DNA from: Chitinophaga sancti
GTDB taxonomy: Bacteria; Bacteroidota; Bacteroidia; Chitinophagales; Chitinophagaceae
Assembly: GCF_034424315.1 (NCBI RefSeq)
Contig: NZ_CP139972.1
Location: 6,580,501-6,644,500 of the forward strand
Length of the DNA: 64,000 nt
Direction of reading: 5' to 3'
The notes beneath the pieces were generated by a model. That model searched no databases. It saw only the letters and a program-made list of their open reading frames with translations, and was not told where the DNA came from. Shown here in pieces: positions 46,964 to 54,736 of the stretch (position 1 is the stretch's first letter; each line of letters opens with the position of its first letter). The position numbers and the translations under genes are program-made.

Positions 46964-47722
46964 ATGCTTAAGTTTACTTTATTTTTTTCTTTGGCCGCCC
47001 TTACATTAATGACGGCTTGTAGAAAGGGGGATCCTGTTAAAGAATATGCTTTTGGTTCTTTTTCTGCAGAGATGCTGGCATTGCCAGGTGCAGATACATT
47101 GAATGTTTATGTTGGGGGTAGTAAGGTAGGTTACATAGCTGGTGGAATTGCGATCGGGAATGCTTCTCCATTGATGCTGACAGCCGGAAAGTCTACGACT
47201 ATTTCATTTAAAACAGCAGGCAGGGATTCTTTGGTACTTGATACCATTATATCTGTTGCTGCGGGAGAGAAAGTGGGATTGAGGATTGCTTATAGTGCAA
47301 CATTGGGAATTAACGCATTTACTTCTGCAAGTGATGCGAATGTAGGAGCTGATTCTACTGCTTTTTTCCTTTTTAATGGTCTGCCTGCAGGAGCTGTGGC
47401 AGATGAGAAAGTAGATGCTTATCTGTTTAAAATGAAAAAAGCAGATGGCAGTTTTGAACAAACGGATATTGTGTTTAAAGATGCAGAGAGAGGAAAGCTT
47501 CATCCAAATATGGCAACAATCAGGGTGACCGACGACGATGGGTCATCTATTATATATGCTTTTAAAATTAAGAGCCAGGTTACCGGGGAATTTATCATGG
47601 ACGGTATTGGTTCAGAGTATTTGTCTCCATATTTTGAGGCAGGCAAACGTGAGATCATCACACTGAATGCACTTGATTTGGGAGGCCTGTATATGTACTT
47701 ACCGGATTATGCTATTTACTAG
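46964..47722 (+). CDS. Lipoprotein of unknown function
   Basis: 252 residues with lipobox LMTAC (cysteine 19). The mature part is beta-rich with repeating ADTLNVYVGGSKVGYIAGG-type strands, which recalls DUF4397-like sandwiches, but I do not assign a family. It lies between two related beta-helix-like lipoproteins, all on the same strand, and starts just after a terminator. The likely location is the outer membrane, facing either side. Its presence in this tight cluster suggests a shared role with the TonB receptor. Confidence 0.65.
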   Translation: MLKFTLFFSLAALTLMTACRKGDPVKEYAFGSFSAEMLALPGADTLNVYVGGSKVGYIAGGIAIGNASPLMLTAGKSTTISFKTAGRDSLVLDTIISVAAGEKVGLRIAYSATLGINAFTSASDANVGADSTAFFLFNGLPAGAVADEKVDAYLFKMKKADGSFEQTDIVFKDAERGKLHPNMATIRVTDDDGSSIIYAFKIKSQVTGEFIMDGIGSEYLSPYFEAGKREIITLNALDLGGLYMYLPDYAIY

Positions 47723-47746
47723 TGAGCTGTTCTCCCTGTTACTATC

Positions 47747-48343
47747 ATGAAAACCCTATTTTTATATATCACCCTTTTGCTCCTGCTGGCATCCTGCGAT
47801 AAGGAGGATGTCATTCTTCAGGAGATCGTGCCTGTGAACGATACGCTGCGTGGCGTATATAGTTCGAACACTTTGTTGACGAGTGACCGTTTGTGGTATG
47901 TGGAAGGTTGGGTATATATCATCAACAAATCTTCTCTGCGCATAGAACCGGGAACACATATTAAGGTATTAGCAGATCCTGCTGCCAGGAGCGGCGGTGG
48001 GATCATCATTGTTCGTGACTCAAAACTGGTAGCAAAGGGCACTGCCGGGTTCCCGATAAAGTTTCAGTTTACAGATACCATGCATACACATTGGAACGGA
48101 TTGATATTAATGGGTAATGCGCCACAGCGGAAGGATTTTTTATCACCGGAAGGCAAGGAGTTGTCTTATGGTGGTGATGTAGCTGAGGACAGTTCAGGGA
48201 TCATTCAACATGTTGATATGAACTTTCATCATTTAATATCTCCGGGTATTTTACTCCTGGGTGTGGGCAGCAAAACCCGTATCGATCATGTAATGACGCA
48301 TACACAAGTTTCGATCAACACTGAAGGTTATAATGATCTTTGA
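47747..48343 (+). CDS. Half-length paralogue of the beta-helix lipoprotein
   Basis: 198 residues with lipobox LLASC (cysteine 17). It aligns along its length with the first half of the 466-residue lipoprotein. The matching pieces are LWYVEGWVYIINKSSLRIEP, SGGGIIIVRDSKLVAKGTAG, WNGLILMGNAPQ, DSSGIIQHVDMNF and LLGVGSKTRIDHV. It stops where the longer protein continues with IEIYKSKDDAIEFFGG. It could be a single-domain paralogue or a shortened, partly decayed copy; there is no readable continuation in the 130 bases downstream. Confidence 0.7.
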   Translation: MKTLFLYITLLLLLASCDKEDVILQEIVPVNDTLRGVYSSNTLLTSDRLWYVEGWVYIINKSSLRIEPGTHIKVLADPAARSGGGIIIVRDSKLVAKGTAGFPIKFQFTDTMHTHWNGLILMGNAPQRKDFLSPEGKELSYGGDVAEDSSGIIQHVDMNFHHLISPGILLLGVGSKTRIDHVMTHTQVSINTEGYNDL

Positions 48344-48441
48344 TAAATGTTTGATACAGGTGTACTGTGTCTACAGTATACGATGTTATGTCTTCCGATA
48401 AATTATTGAAGTTAGCATTAAAACAATCCCCATTTAGAAGC

Positions 48442-48475
48442 AAAAAAGTCCGCTGTTTCTACAGCGGACTTTTAT
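48442..48475. terminator. Bidirectional terminator between lipoprotein and S41 genes
   Basis: AAGTCCGCTGT pairs with ACAGCGGACTT (stem 48446-48456 with 48461-48471) around TTCT, with A6 before and T-rich sequence after. The right arm abuts the stop codon of the - strand protease gene. Confidence 0.85.
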
Positions 48476-49788
48476 TATCTGCAAATGACCATTTCTCTTT
48501 GTGCTTTTTCCAACTGTGCATTATAATAGTGTTTTACACTGCCTGTACCGGCACTGATTCTTGCATTGCCATTGATAATGGAAAGGGCTTTGGCGATGAG
48601 TGGATCATTATTGTCGCCGATAGCTGCGAGTGGTAATGTGGACATTTCATCGATGTTATAATCAGGTGTGATCCCTGCGGTATAGCCACCATTGCCTTTT
48701 GCGTTGAACAGGTTGTAGGTAATCGGCATGAGTGTCCAGGGAATGCGGGTATCGCTGATGATGACGGCACCTTTATCTTTTCCGAATGTTTTTTCGCCGA
48801 TCTGGATCACCTGTGTATAGGGTTTCAGGGAATTGATGGTCAGTTCTGCAGCGGATGCGGTGGCTGCGCCGGAAAGGATGAAAACGCGGGAGAGGGAGAG
48901 GCGTTTGTCAGTCAGTGTGGAAAACGAAATAGGGTAGCCGCTTTCAGGTACAGAGAGGGCAGATTTGTAGGTAATATCTCTGTTGCCGAGGTGATTATTG
49001 CCGGTATATTTTGCAAAGAGACTTTGTTCTGTGATACCGGGGGCGATCATGGCATTCAGCAAGGCCGCAGCTGCTACGCTGCCACCGGGATTATAGCGCA
49101 GGTCGAGGATCAGCTCAGTGGCGCCGGATGTTTTGAAGGATTGGAAGGCCTGTTGTAAGGCGGTATTGTAGGTATCATTGAAGTAATTATAAAAAAGATA
49201 GGCGACTACTTTGTCTTTGATTTTGAAGGTGTCTTGTTTATAAATAGGGTTTTCTCCCAGGCTTTGAGCGGGGAGGCTGATGACCTTGTTGTTGATGGCA
49301 AGGGTGGTGGATGTGCCGTTCAGCATGGCAGTGGTTAATTCACTGGCATTACTGCTGGTGATGGGGGTATTGTTGATTTCGGTGAAATAATCGCCTCTTT
49401 TGATGCCGTTCAGGGCAGCGACGGAGCTGGGGAGCACGAGTTGGATGACGCCGATGGGGCCGTTTTTATCGATGATGGAAAATAGAATACCATATCGGGA
49501 CAGCATGTATTTAGGGTAGGTAGCAGGGTCGGTGGGTTTGTAGAGAAATGAGAAGCGATCTGCTGCATTTTTGATACTGGCAAGGTAATCAGTTGCGTTC
49601 AGGGTGGTGTCTGCATTGGCTGGCAGATAGCTATTCCAGAGGTAGAAGTAGCGCATGCTATCCAGTATCCAGGTATTGGTTTCTTTTTGGGTGACGGGGC
49701 CGGTGGGGCGTACGTCGGGAGTGTCGTCCTTACGGCAGGCTGCGAAAGCCATGAATGCGGCAAGGGCAATGGTTCGTGGGCGGATCAT
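48475..49788 (-). CDS. S41-family (C-terminal processing) peptidase lipoprotein
   Basis: 437 residues with lipobox AFAAC (cysteine 18). A helical N-terminal segment (NTWILDSMRYFYLWNSYLP) is followed by a PDZ-like domain (about 105-190, IGVIQLVLPSSVAALNGIKR). The S41 catalytic domain holds GATELILDLRYNPGGS, the serine-bearing ILSGAATASAAEL and the lysine-bearing IGEKTFGKDKG. Such secreted tail-specific proteases occur widely in Bacteroidota. It lies 26 bases downstream of the ECF sigma gene on the same strand, so the two are likely co-transcribed and the protease may be a target or modulator of that sigma system. Confidence 0.88.
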   Translation of the reverse strand: MIRPRTIALAAFMAFAACRKDDTPDVRPTGPVTQKETNTWILDSMRYFYLWNSYLPANADTTLNATDYLASIKNAADRFSFLYKPTDPATYPKYMLSRYGILFSIIDKNGPIGVIQLVLPSSVAALNGIKRGDYFTEINNTPITSSNASELTTAMLNGTSTTLAINNKVISLPAQSLGENPIYKQDTFKIKDKVVAYLFYNYFNDTYNTALQQAFQSFKTSGATELILDLRYNPGGSVAAAALLNAMIAPGITEQSLFAKYTGNNHLGNRDITYKSALSVPESGYPISFSTLTDKRLSLSRVFILSGAATASAAELTINSLKPYTQVIQIGEKTFGKDKGAVIISDTRIPWTLMPITYNLFNAKGNGGYTAGITPDYNIDEMSTLPLAAIGDNNDPLIAKALSIINGNARISAGTGSVKHYYNAQLEKAQREMVICR

Positions 49789-49814
49789 AATTTAAAAGGT
49801 TAATAAGGTGAGGA

Positions 49815-50336
49815 TCACATGTCGTAGTGGGCCATCATCTCGCGCCTGATGTATTGCAGGGCGAGATTCAGGTGATTTCTTACAGTGGCAGGAGAGAGGC
49901 TGAGCTGATCGGCTATTTCTTTGTAGCTCTTGCCTTTGTCTCTGCTGAGCAGGTAGATATTCCGGCGTTGTTCCGGCATTTTTTCGATTACTTTCTGGAT
50001 CTGTTCGCGGAATTCCTTGTGCAACAAGTGCTGGTCATCTCTGTTTTCAGAAACGGGATGGTGGCCGGAGGACAGCTGGGCAAGGGATTTCCTTTCCCGG
50101 TATAGTTTCCGGGTTTCATCGATGACAATATGCTTGACAAATACGAATAGCAGGGGAAATACGTCCTGTCCTATCTGAACTTTATGGATGTTTTCCCATA
50201 ACTTAATAAAACATTGTTGTGTTACTTCCTGCGCCCGCAGCCGGTCGTCAGTAAGCTTGTATGCAAACCTGTACACTTTTTCCCTGTTAGCTTCAAACAG
50301 CTGGCTAAAGAGAATCCTGGATGGGTTATCAGACAT
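49815..50336 (-). CDS. ECF RNA polymerase sigma factor
   Basis: 173 residues. Region 2 is FSQLFEANREKVYRFAYKLT with the RLRAQEVTQQCFIKLWENI helix, and region 4 is IEKMPEQRRNIYLLSRDKGK with the helix-turn-helix YKEIADQLSLSPATVRNHLN. This is the sigma-70-like group expanded in Bacteroidota that is normally paired with FecR. Here no FecR follows it, and the downstream partner is an S41 protease instead. The FecR at 41.1-42.1 kb lacks a sigma gene of its own, so the two could form a split pair. Confidence 0.93.
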   Translation of the reverse strand: MSDNPSRILFSQLFEANREKVYRFAYKLTDDRLRAQEVTQQCFIKLWENIHKVQIGQDVFPLLFVFVKHIVIDETRKLYRERKSLAQLSSGHHPVSENRDDQHLLHKEFREQIQKVIEKMPEQRRNIYLLSRDKGKSYKEIADQLSLSPATVRNHLNLALQYIRREMMAHYDM

Positions 50337-50446
50337 ATAGTGTTGATATAAGGCTTAATTGCGAAATAAATGTAAGCAGTGTTTGTTACTTGAATGTTAA
50401 AGTTCGGAGGATTAAAATCTCTCTATACCTATTTAACCATTTTGTA

Positions 50447-50454
50447 TACATTTG
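50447..50454 (+). promoter_or_regulatory. -7 promoter box next to the DUF4254 start
   Basis: TACATTTG (50447-50454) matches TAnnTTTG and lies four bases before the ATG at 50459. There is no clear TTTG at the usual upstream distance, so confidence is moderate. Confidence 0.45.
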
Positions 50455-50458
50455 CTCC

Positions 50459-51067
50459 ATGTTTACAGAACTTTGCAATCAAATATTTGATCAGAGCATT
50501 GCTGATTATCATGTACATAACAGCGTGTATCAACCTATCCTGAATCCTTATGAAAAAACCGCGATAGAGCATCTGTTATATCTGAAAAATTGGATTGATA
50601 CGGTACAATGGCACCTGGAGGACATTATCCGTGATCCATTGATCGACCCGGTAAAGGCATTGGAGATCAAGCGTTGGATTGATAAATCTAACCAGGAGCG
50701 TACAGATGTAGTAGAATATATTGATAGTTATTTCTTCGAAAAATATAAAGACATAGTGCCTGCTGCGGGTGCGTCAATTAATACTGAAAGTCCGGCCTGG
50801 GCGGTAGACCGTTTGTCTATCCTGGCGCTGAAGATTTATCATATGCGGGAAGAAGCGACCCGTACGGATGCCAGTCCTGCGCACCGCGAGGCTTGTCAGC
50901 GTAAGCTGGATGTATTGCTGGAGCAGAGGAGAGATCTGGGTACTGCGATCAACCAGCTGCTGGAAGATATCGCTGCCGGCAATAAGTATATGAAGGTGTA
51001 CAAGCAGATGAAGATGTACAACGATCCTTCTCTGAATCCTGTTCTCTATAAGAGTGCATCCAATTAA
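50459..51067 (+). CDS. DUF4254 domain protein
   Basis: 202 residues from the ATG at 50459 (MFTELCNQIFDQSIADYHVH). The frame is open further upstream, but that part overlaps the divergent sigma gene and is not conserved-looking. The protein is almost entirely helical, with the signature YLKNWIDTVQWHLEDIIRDP and the RLSILALKIYHMREEATR helix. DUF4254 proteins usually lie next to glycosyltransferase family 9 genes, as here (three-base gap to the next start), which suggests a role in lipopolysaccharide or surface-glycan assembly. The biochemical role is unknown. Confidence 0.87.
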   Translation: MFTELCNQIFDQSIADYHVHNSVYQPILNPYEKTAIEHLLYLKNWIDTVQWHLEDIIRDPLIDPVKALEIKRWIDKSNQERTDVVEYIDSYFFEKYKDIVPAAGASINTESPAWAVDRLSILALKIYHMREEATRTDASPAHREACQRKLDVLLEQRRDLGTAINQLLEDIAAGNKYMKVYKQMKMYNDPSLNPVLYKSASN

Positions 51068-51070
51068 GGT

Positions 51071-52075
51071 ATGAAGACATTACTGGCCATCCGTTTTTCA
51101 GCCATGGGTGATGTGGCGATGACGATTCCCGTTATGCAGCGGGTATTGCAGGCCCATCCGGATGTGGAAATTGTGTTTGTGTCGAATAAGAACTGGGGTG
51201 CTTTGTGTGAGGGTATTCCCAGGTTACATTTTTTTCCTGCTGATCTGAAGGGGGCGCATAAGGGTGTGAAAGGCTTGTACCGGCTATTTAAGGCTGTGCG
51301 GGCTGCGTACAGGATAGATGCGGTGGCAGATTTGCACCAGGTGTTGCGGTCACAGATCGTGCGGACGTTCTTTAGATTGACGGGGCGAAAGGTGGCGGTG
51401 ATTGATAAGGGGAGGGCAGGGAAGAAGGCATTGGCGCGCCAGGAGAATAAGGTATTGCAGCCATTGAGGAGTACGATAGAGCGGTATGCGGATGTGTTTC
51501 GTTCATTAGGGTTTTCAGTGGATATGAGTGCAACGCCGCCGGTGTTTGGTCGTCGCTCCATACCTGTTGGAATGGAGCCGAAAGGGGCGTTTAAATGGAT
51601 CGGGCTGGCGCCATTTGCGACTTATGTGGAGAAGACGTATCCTTTTGATAAGATAGCGACGTTATTGGGGCAGTTGGTATCACAGCCGAATACCAGGGTG
51701 TTATTGATGGGAGGGGGAGCTGGTGAGGTAGCGAAATTACAGGAGTTGGCGGAACGTTATCCGCAGGCGATCGTAGTGGCGGGGCGATTTAAGTTGCCGG
51801 AAGAGTTGGCTATCATTAGCCAGATGGATGTGATGATTAGTATGGATTCTGCGAATATGCACCTGGCTTCGTTGTTTGGGGTGTCGGTGGTATCGGTGTG
51901 GGGAGCGACGCATCCATTTGCGGGATTTATGGGGTATGGGCAGCGGATCGGGAAGGCGGCGCAGATAGAATTGGGTTGCAGGCCATGTAGTATTTTTGGG
52001 AATAAGCCGTGTTTCAGGGGGGATCATGCGTGTATGGAACAGCTGCCGGTTTCGGAAATAATAGAAAAGATTTAA
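51071..52075 (+). CDS. Glycosyltransferase family 9 (heptosyltransferase-like)
   Basis: 334 residues. The GT9 N-terminal signature LLAIRFSAMGDVAMTIPVMQ is followed by the GT-B two-Rossmann layout, and the nucleotide-sugar motif SMDSANMHLASLFGVSVVSVWG is in the C-terminal half. A cysteine cluster near the end (LGCRPCSIFGNKPCFRGDHAC) is common in bacterial heptosyltransferases. It probably transfers heptose or another sugar to the lipopolysaccharide core. It is coupled to the DUF4254 gene by a three-base gap. Confidence 0.9.
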   Translation: MKTLLAIRFSAMGDVAMTIPVMQRVLQAHPDVEIVFVSNKNWGALCEGIPRLHFFPADLKGAHKGVKGLYRLFKAVRAAYRIDAVADLHQVLRSQIVRTFFRLTGRKVAVIDKGRAGKKALARQENKVLQPLRSTIERYADVFRSLGFSVDMSATPPVFGRRSIPVGMEPKGAFKWIGLAPFATYVEKTYPFDKIATLLGQLVSQPNTRVLLMGGGAGEVAKLQELAERYPQAIVVAGRFKLPEELAIISQMDVMISMDSANMHLASLFGVSVVSVWGATHPFAGFMGYGQRIGKAAQIELGCRPCSIFGNKPCFRGDHACMEQLPVSEIIEKI

Positions 52076-52083
52076 AAGTTTTT

Positions 52084-52113
52084 TTTGCGGAATAGAAAAT
52101 TTTACTAATTTCG
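52084..52113 (+). promoter_or_regulatory. Promoter of tRNA-Gln
   Basis: TTTG (52084-52087), an 18-base spacer and TAATTTCG (52106-52113, one mismatch to TAnnTTTG) lie 44 bases before the tRNA. Confidence 0.6.
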
Positions 52114-52157
52114 CCATCCCAAATAACGACAGCGAGTTGTTGAAATGAGGGAGGTAT

Positions 52158-52228
52158 TGTCCTATAGTATAATGGTAGTACATCTGATTTTGGTTCAGAC
52201 TGTCTAGGTTCGAATCCTGGTAGGACAA
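52158..52228 (+). tRNA. tRNA-Gln (anticodon TTG)
   Basis: The acceptor is TGTCCTA/TAGGACA, with D-arm TAGTATAATGGTAGTA and an anticodon arm TCTGA-TTTTGGT-TCAGA giving TTG. The T-loop is TTCGAAT and the discriminator A. It is followed by a terminator and then by remnants of an integrase, so it may have served as the attachment gene of a mobile element. Confidence 0.96.
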
Positions 52229-52242
52229 CTTTAAAGATTTTT

Positions 52243-52277
52243 AAGCCAGTTCTGATTTTATCGGAACTGGCTTTTTT
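52243..52277 (+). terminator. Terminator of tRNA-Gln
   Basis: AAGCCAGTTC (52243-52252) pairs with GAACTGGCTT (52264-52273), followed by six T in all. Confidence 0.9.
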
Positions 52278-52321
52278 CTTTTACCGTGGCGGGTTTTGAG
52301 AAAAAGTAAAATCAATGATTG

Positions 52322-52380
52322 GTGTACCCCAGCGTGTACCCCAACAATAAATAGGGGTATATTTGATACAGTATAACCCC
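52322..52380. repeat. GTGTACCCC repeats beside the integrase remnant
   Basis: GTGTACCCC occurs twice (52322-52330 and 52334-52342). A reverse-oriented relative GGGGTAT (52354-52360) and AACCCC (52375-52380) follow. Integrases of this type bind short repeated arm sites next to their own gene, so these may be arm-type sites of an old attachment region. No second copy of the tRNA 3' end was found downstream. Confidence 0.5.
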
Positions 52381-52386
52381 TTTACT

Positions 52387-52898
52387 ATGGGCATCAAATT
52401 ATACCTCAAAAGGCCAGATGCAAAGGCCGAAACCACGATATTTGCCCGGATCACTTATGAGCCTGGGCCATTTAAATATTACCTGCCTGAAAAAAAAGCC
52501 GCAATACTGGAATAATAAAGCACAACGGGCTGCAAGGGTAAAAGACTTTCCCGAATATTCTGAATTTAATGCCAGATTGGATAATCTGGAGATGGTGATT
52601 AAGGATTCATACAGGAAATACCTGAAGGACCATAATAATGAAATTCCATCCTTTATAGCATTTAAAGAGGTGTTAGATTTTGCCTTGGGGGAAAAGATGG
52701 TTATAAAATGGACCTTTTTTGACTTTTTTAAGGACTTTATTGCCCGTAGTGGTAAAGGTGAACGTATTAGCCCAAAGACAAAAAAAAGTGATTGTAAAGA
52801 GCACGAATAAGGGCTATTCAGTTGTATTAAATCATCTTGAAGAATTTCAACTTACTTATAAACGAAAAATTGATTTTGAAACTATAGACCTGGTCTTT
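52387..52898 (+). pseudogene. Broken tyrosine integrase (arm-binding and core-binding parts)
   Basis: The ATG at 52387 opens MGIKLYLKRPDAKAETTIFA, the N-terminal arm-binding domain of Bacteroidota mobile-element integrases. The frame breaks at an A8 run (about 52490-52497), after which the -1 frame continues with PQYWNNKAQRAARVKDFPEY and the long linker helix. A second break at another A8 run (about 52783-52790) leads to [20 protein letters not shown], the SAM-like core-binding domain. The catalytic domain is absent, because the sequence runs straight into an RHS core after [10 protein letters not shown]. It cannot encode an active integrase. Confidence 0.8.
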
Positions 52899-53864
52899 CA
52901 CAATAGTGAGCCTTTATTGGAGGAAACACACTATTATCCATATGGACTGACGATGGAAGGAATATCTTCTAAGGCAGTGAATAGATTAGAGAATAAGTTT
53001 GGATTTAATGGGAAGGAGAAGCAGAATAAGGAGTTTGGAGATGGTAGTGGTCTGGAATGGTATGATTATGGAGCGAGGATGTATGATGGGCAGATTGGCA
53101 GATGGCATGTCATTGATCCATTATCAGAAAAATCAACCCGTTATTCTCCTTATGTTTATGCATTAGATAATCCTATTAGATTTATTGATCTGGATGGAAG
53201 GGAAGCAAAAGATAACAAAGGTGAGCCTCCAATCCGGAGATGGACCGTTTTCCCTAGCAATTCAAAGCTCGAACTTCCTAATATTTCTGAAGCAATAAAG
53301 AATGATATATTTGAGGCTGATAATAAGCATCGGGGATTTGGATTGCTTCCAGGTCGTACAATCGGAAATGCTGCAAATACTGACCTGGTTGAAGAATCAA
53401 TAGCGTATGCCAATAACCATGCTGGAACATCAACTAAAAAGACTATTTTTCCGGGATTAATTAGTATTCTTGATGATCCTTTGATTCTTAATATATCTAC
53501 AAAATTTGATGGTAATTCACTTATGCTTGTAAGAAAGACGACCAGGAGTCACATCGCAGAGGATAAGGTTGAACATAAAGTCGAAAACGCATCAGAAATT
53601 TCCGCGAATGCTGAAGCCGGAGGCGATGGTAGCGGAAAGAAATCCGGCACAAAAGGAAATGCAAAAGTAACTGCATCGTATAAAAACGGCAGTACTGTAA
53701 CAAATACGAATAATAGTAATCAAACGGCTCAATATAATGATGTTCAAATATGGGTATATAACGCCCAAATGCAAATTACTTATACTATAATAGTGGATGG
53801 TGCATCAGTAAGAGTGGATAAAGTTGTTAATACGGTTATATATTCCGATCAGAAATTGAAATAA
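52899..53864 (+). CDS. RHS-repeat core fragment with a novel C-terminal tip
   Basis: The open frame has no methionine of its own at the junction; the frame can start at a TTG near 52719 in the integrase remnant. About 98 residues form the RHS-associated core: [59 protein letters not shown] and [18 protein letters not shown]. After DG a roughly 215-residue variable tip follows ([15 protein letters not shown] to the end), rich in Asn, Thr, Ser and Gly and predicted beta-rich. RHS tips are typically polymorphic toxins. I recognise no known toxin family here, so the activity is undetermined. AT-rich composition sets it apart from its neighbours. Confidence 0.7.
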   Translation, partial: HNSEPLLEETHYYPYGLTMEGISSKAVNRLENKFGFNGKEKQNKEFGDGSGLEWYDYGARMYDGQIGRWHVIDPLSEKSTRYSPYVYALDNPIRFIDLDGREAKDNKGEPPIRRWTVFPSNSKLELPNISEAIKNDIFEADNKHRGFGLLPGRTIGNAANTDLVEESIAYANNHAGTSTKKTIFPGLISILDDPLILNISTKFDGNSLMLVRKTTRSHIAEDKVEHKVENASEISANAEAGGDGSGKKSGTKGNAKVTASYKNGSTVTNTNNSNQTAQYNDVQIWVYNAQMQITYTIIVDGASVRVDKVVNTVIYSDQKLK

Positions 53865-53865
53865 T

Positions 53866-54093
53866 ATGAAAAATATAGATTATTTGAGGGTAAAGGTATA
53901 CGTCTTTATTGCATTATTCGCATTCACATTTGGTTGGACATTTCCCACAAAAGTGAATATCCGCAATATTGAAGGAAACACTTTTTATGATACAACATTT
54001 AGTTATGCCGAGTTTGGATTAATATGTACTATTGGTTTTGGTCTGACTCTTCTAAATGATTTTAAAAAGCGAAGAGATAGTGATGAATATTAA
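53866..54093 (+). CDS. Small two-helix membrane protein, putative immunity protein
   Basis: 75 residues starting one base after the RHS-tip stop codon. Two transmembrane helices (about 10-26 and 48-62) flank a polar loop with NIRNIEGNTFYDTTFSYAEF, and the C-terminal tail is charged (DFKKRRDSDEY). Genes placed directly after an RHS C-terminal tip usually encode the matching immunity protein. A membrane-embedded immunity protein would fit a toxin that acts at the inner membrane, but this is inference from position. A terminator follows at once, closing the pair. Confidence 0.6.
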   Translation: MKNIDYLRVKVYVFIALFAFTFGWTFPTKVNIRNIEGNTFYDTTFSYAEFGLICTIGFGLTLLNDFKKRRDSDEY

Positions 54094-54113
54094 TTAAACC
54101 GCATTTTAGATTC

Positions 54114-54150
54114 AAAAGGGGCTGTATGAAATTTATTTACAGCCCCTTTT
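54114..54150 (+). terminator. Terminator of the RHS tip/immunity pair
   Basis: AAAAGGGGCTGT (54114-54125) and ACAGCCCCTTTT (54139-54150) form a perfect 12-base-pair stem ending in T4. Confidence 0.88.
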
Positions 54151-54444
54151 GTGTGTCAGCCATGTGTATCAATATAGGGTGCAGATCCCGAACACGTTTT
54201 ACAGTAAGGAGTGTTAGCTTAAGGCAAAAACCCAATGACTGATCCTAATCAGTAGCCATATGATTTTAATAAAACCTAAAATAGGTGTCAAAATAACAAG
54301 CTTTACATCAAAATAGCCCTAAAAAACTTCTTTTTACTCCTTTACATGTCACAACATTTATCTATGTATTTCTCCTATATGTCGATAAATAAACATTCAT
54401 TATCATTAAAATTCATTTTCCCTTACTATCAATTAACTAATACT

Positions 54445-54475
54445 TTTGCTAAATAAAATAATCTTCATACCTTAC
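54445..54475 (+). promoter_or_regulatory. Likely promoter of the SusC/SusD locus
   Basis: TTTG (54445-54448), a 19-base spacer and TACCTTAC (54468-54475, two mismatches to TAnnTTTG) predict a start near 54480 and a leader of about 345 bases before the SusC ATG. The leader is non-coding and carries hairpins, including AGTTTA/TAAACT near 54518-54530. The stretch 54151-54444 is AT-rich with nothing else that I can support. Confidence 0.5.
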
Positions 54476-54736
54476 GCCCGTATTGTTATGTAAATGTTAA
54501 AATTCGGAAACCATTATATAGTTTAGTAAACTATTTGAACTGATACATTAAAACCAGGCGGTGAAATCCATGAACGTAATGAAAATGAAACGGGGACTTG
54601 TGCTCCATTGATTTTGACCTTAGTTAGATAGGGCATTATCGACAGAAAGGACTATTGAATTTTTTGACTGTAAAATTCCACTCATCATGATCAAGAGTAA
54701 CAATAAGCAATCACCTTAATTTCCTTTAAATAAATA

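Noticed and set aside
52387..52898. Programmed frameshifting to make a functional integrase
   Set aside because: The catalytic domain is missing altogether, so restoring the frame would still not give an active recombinase.
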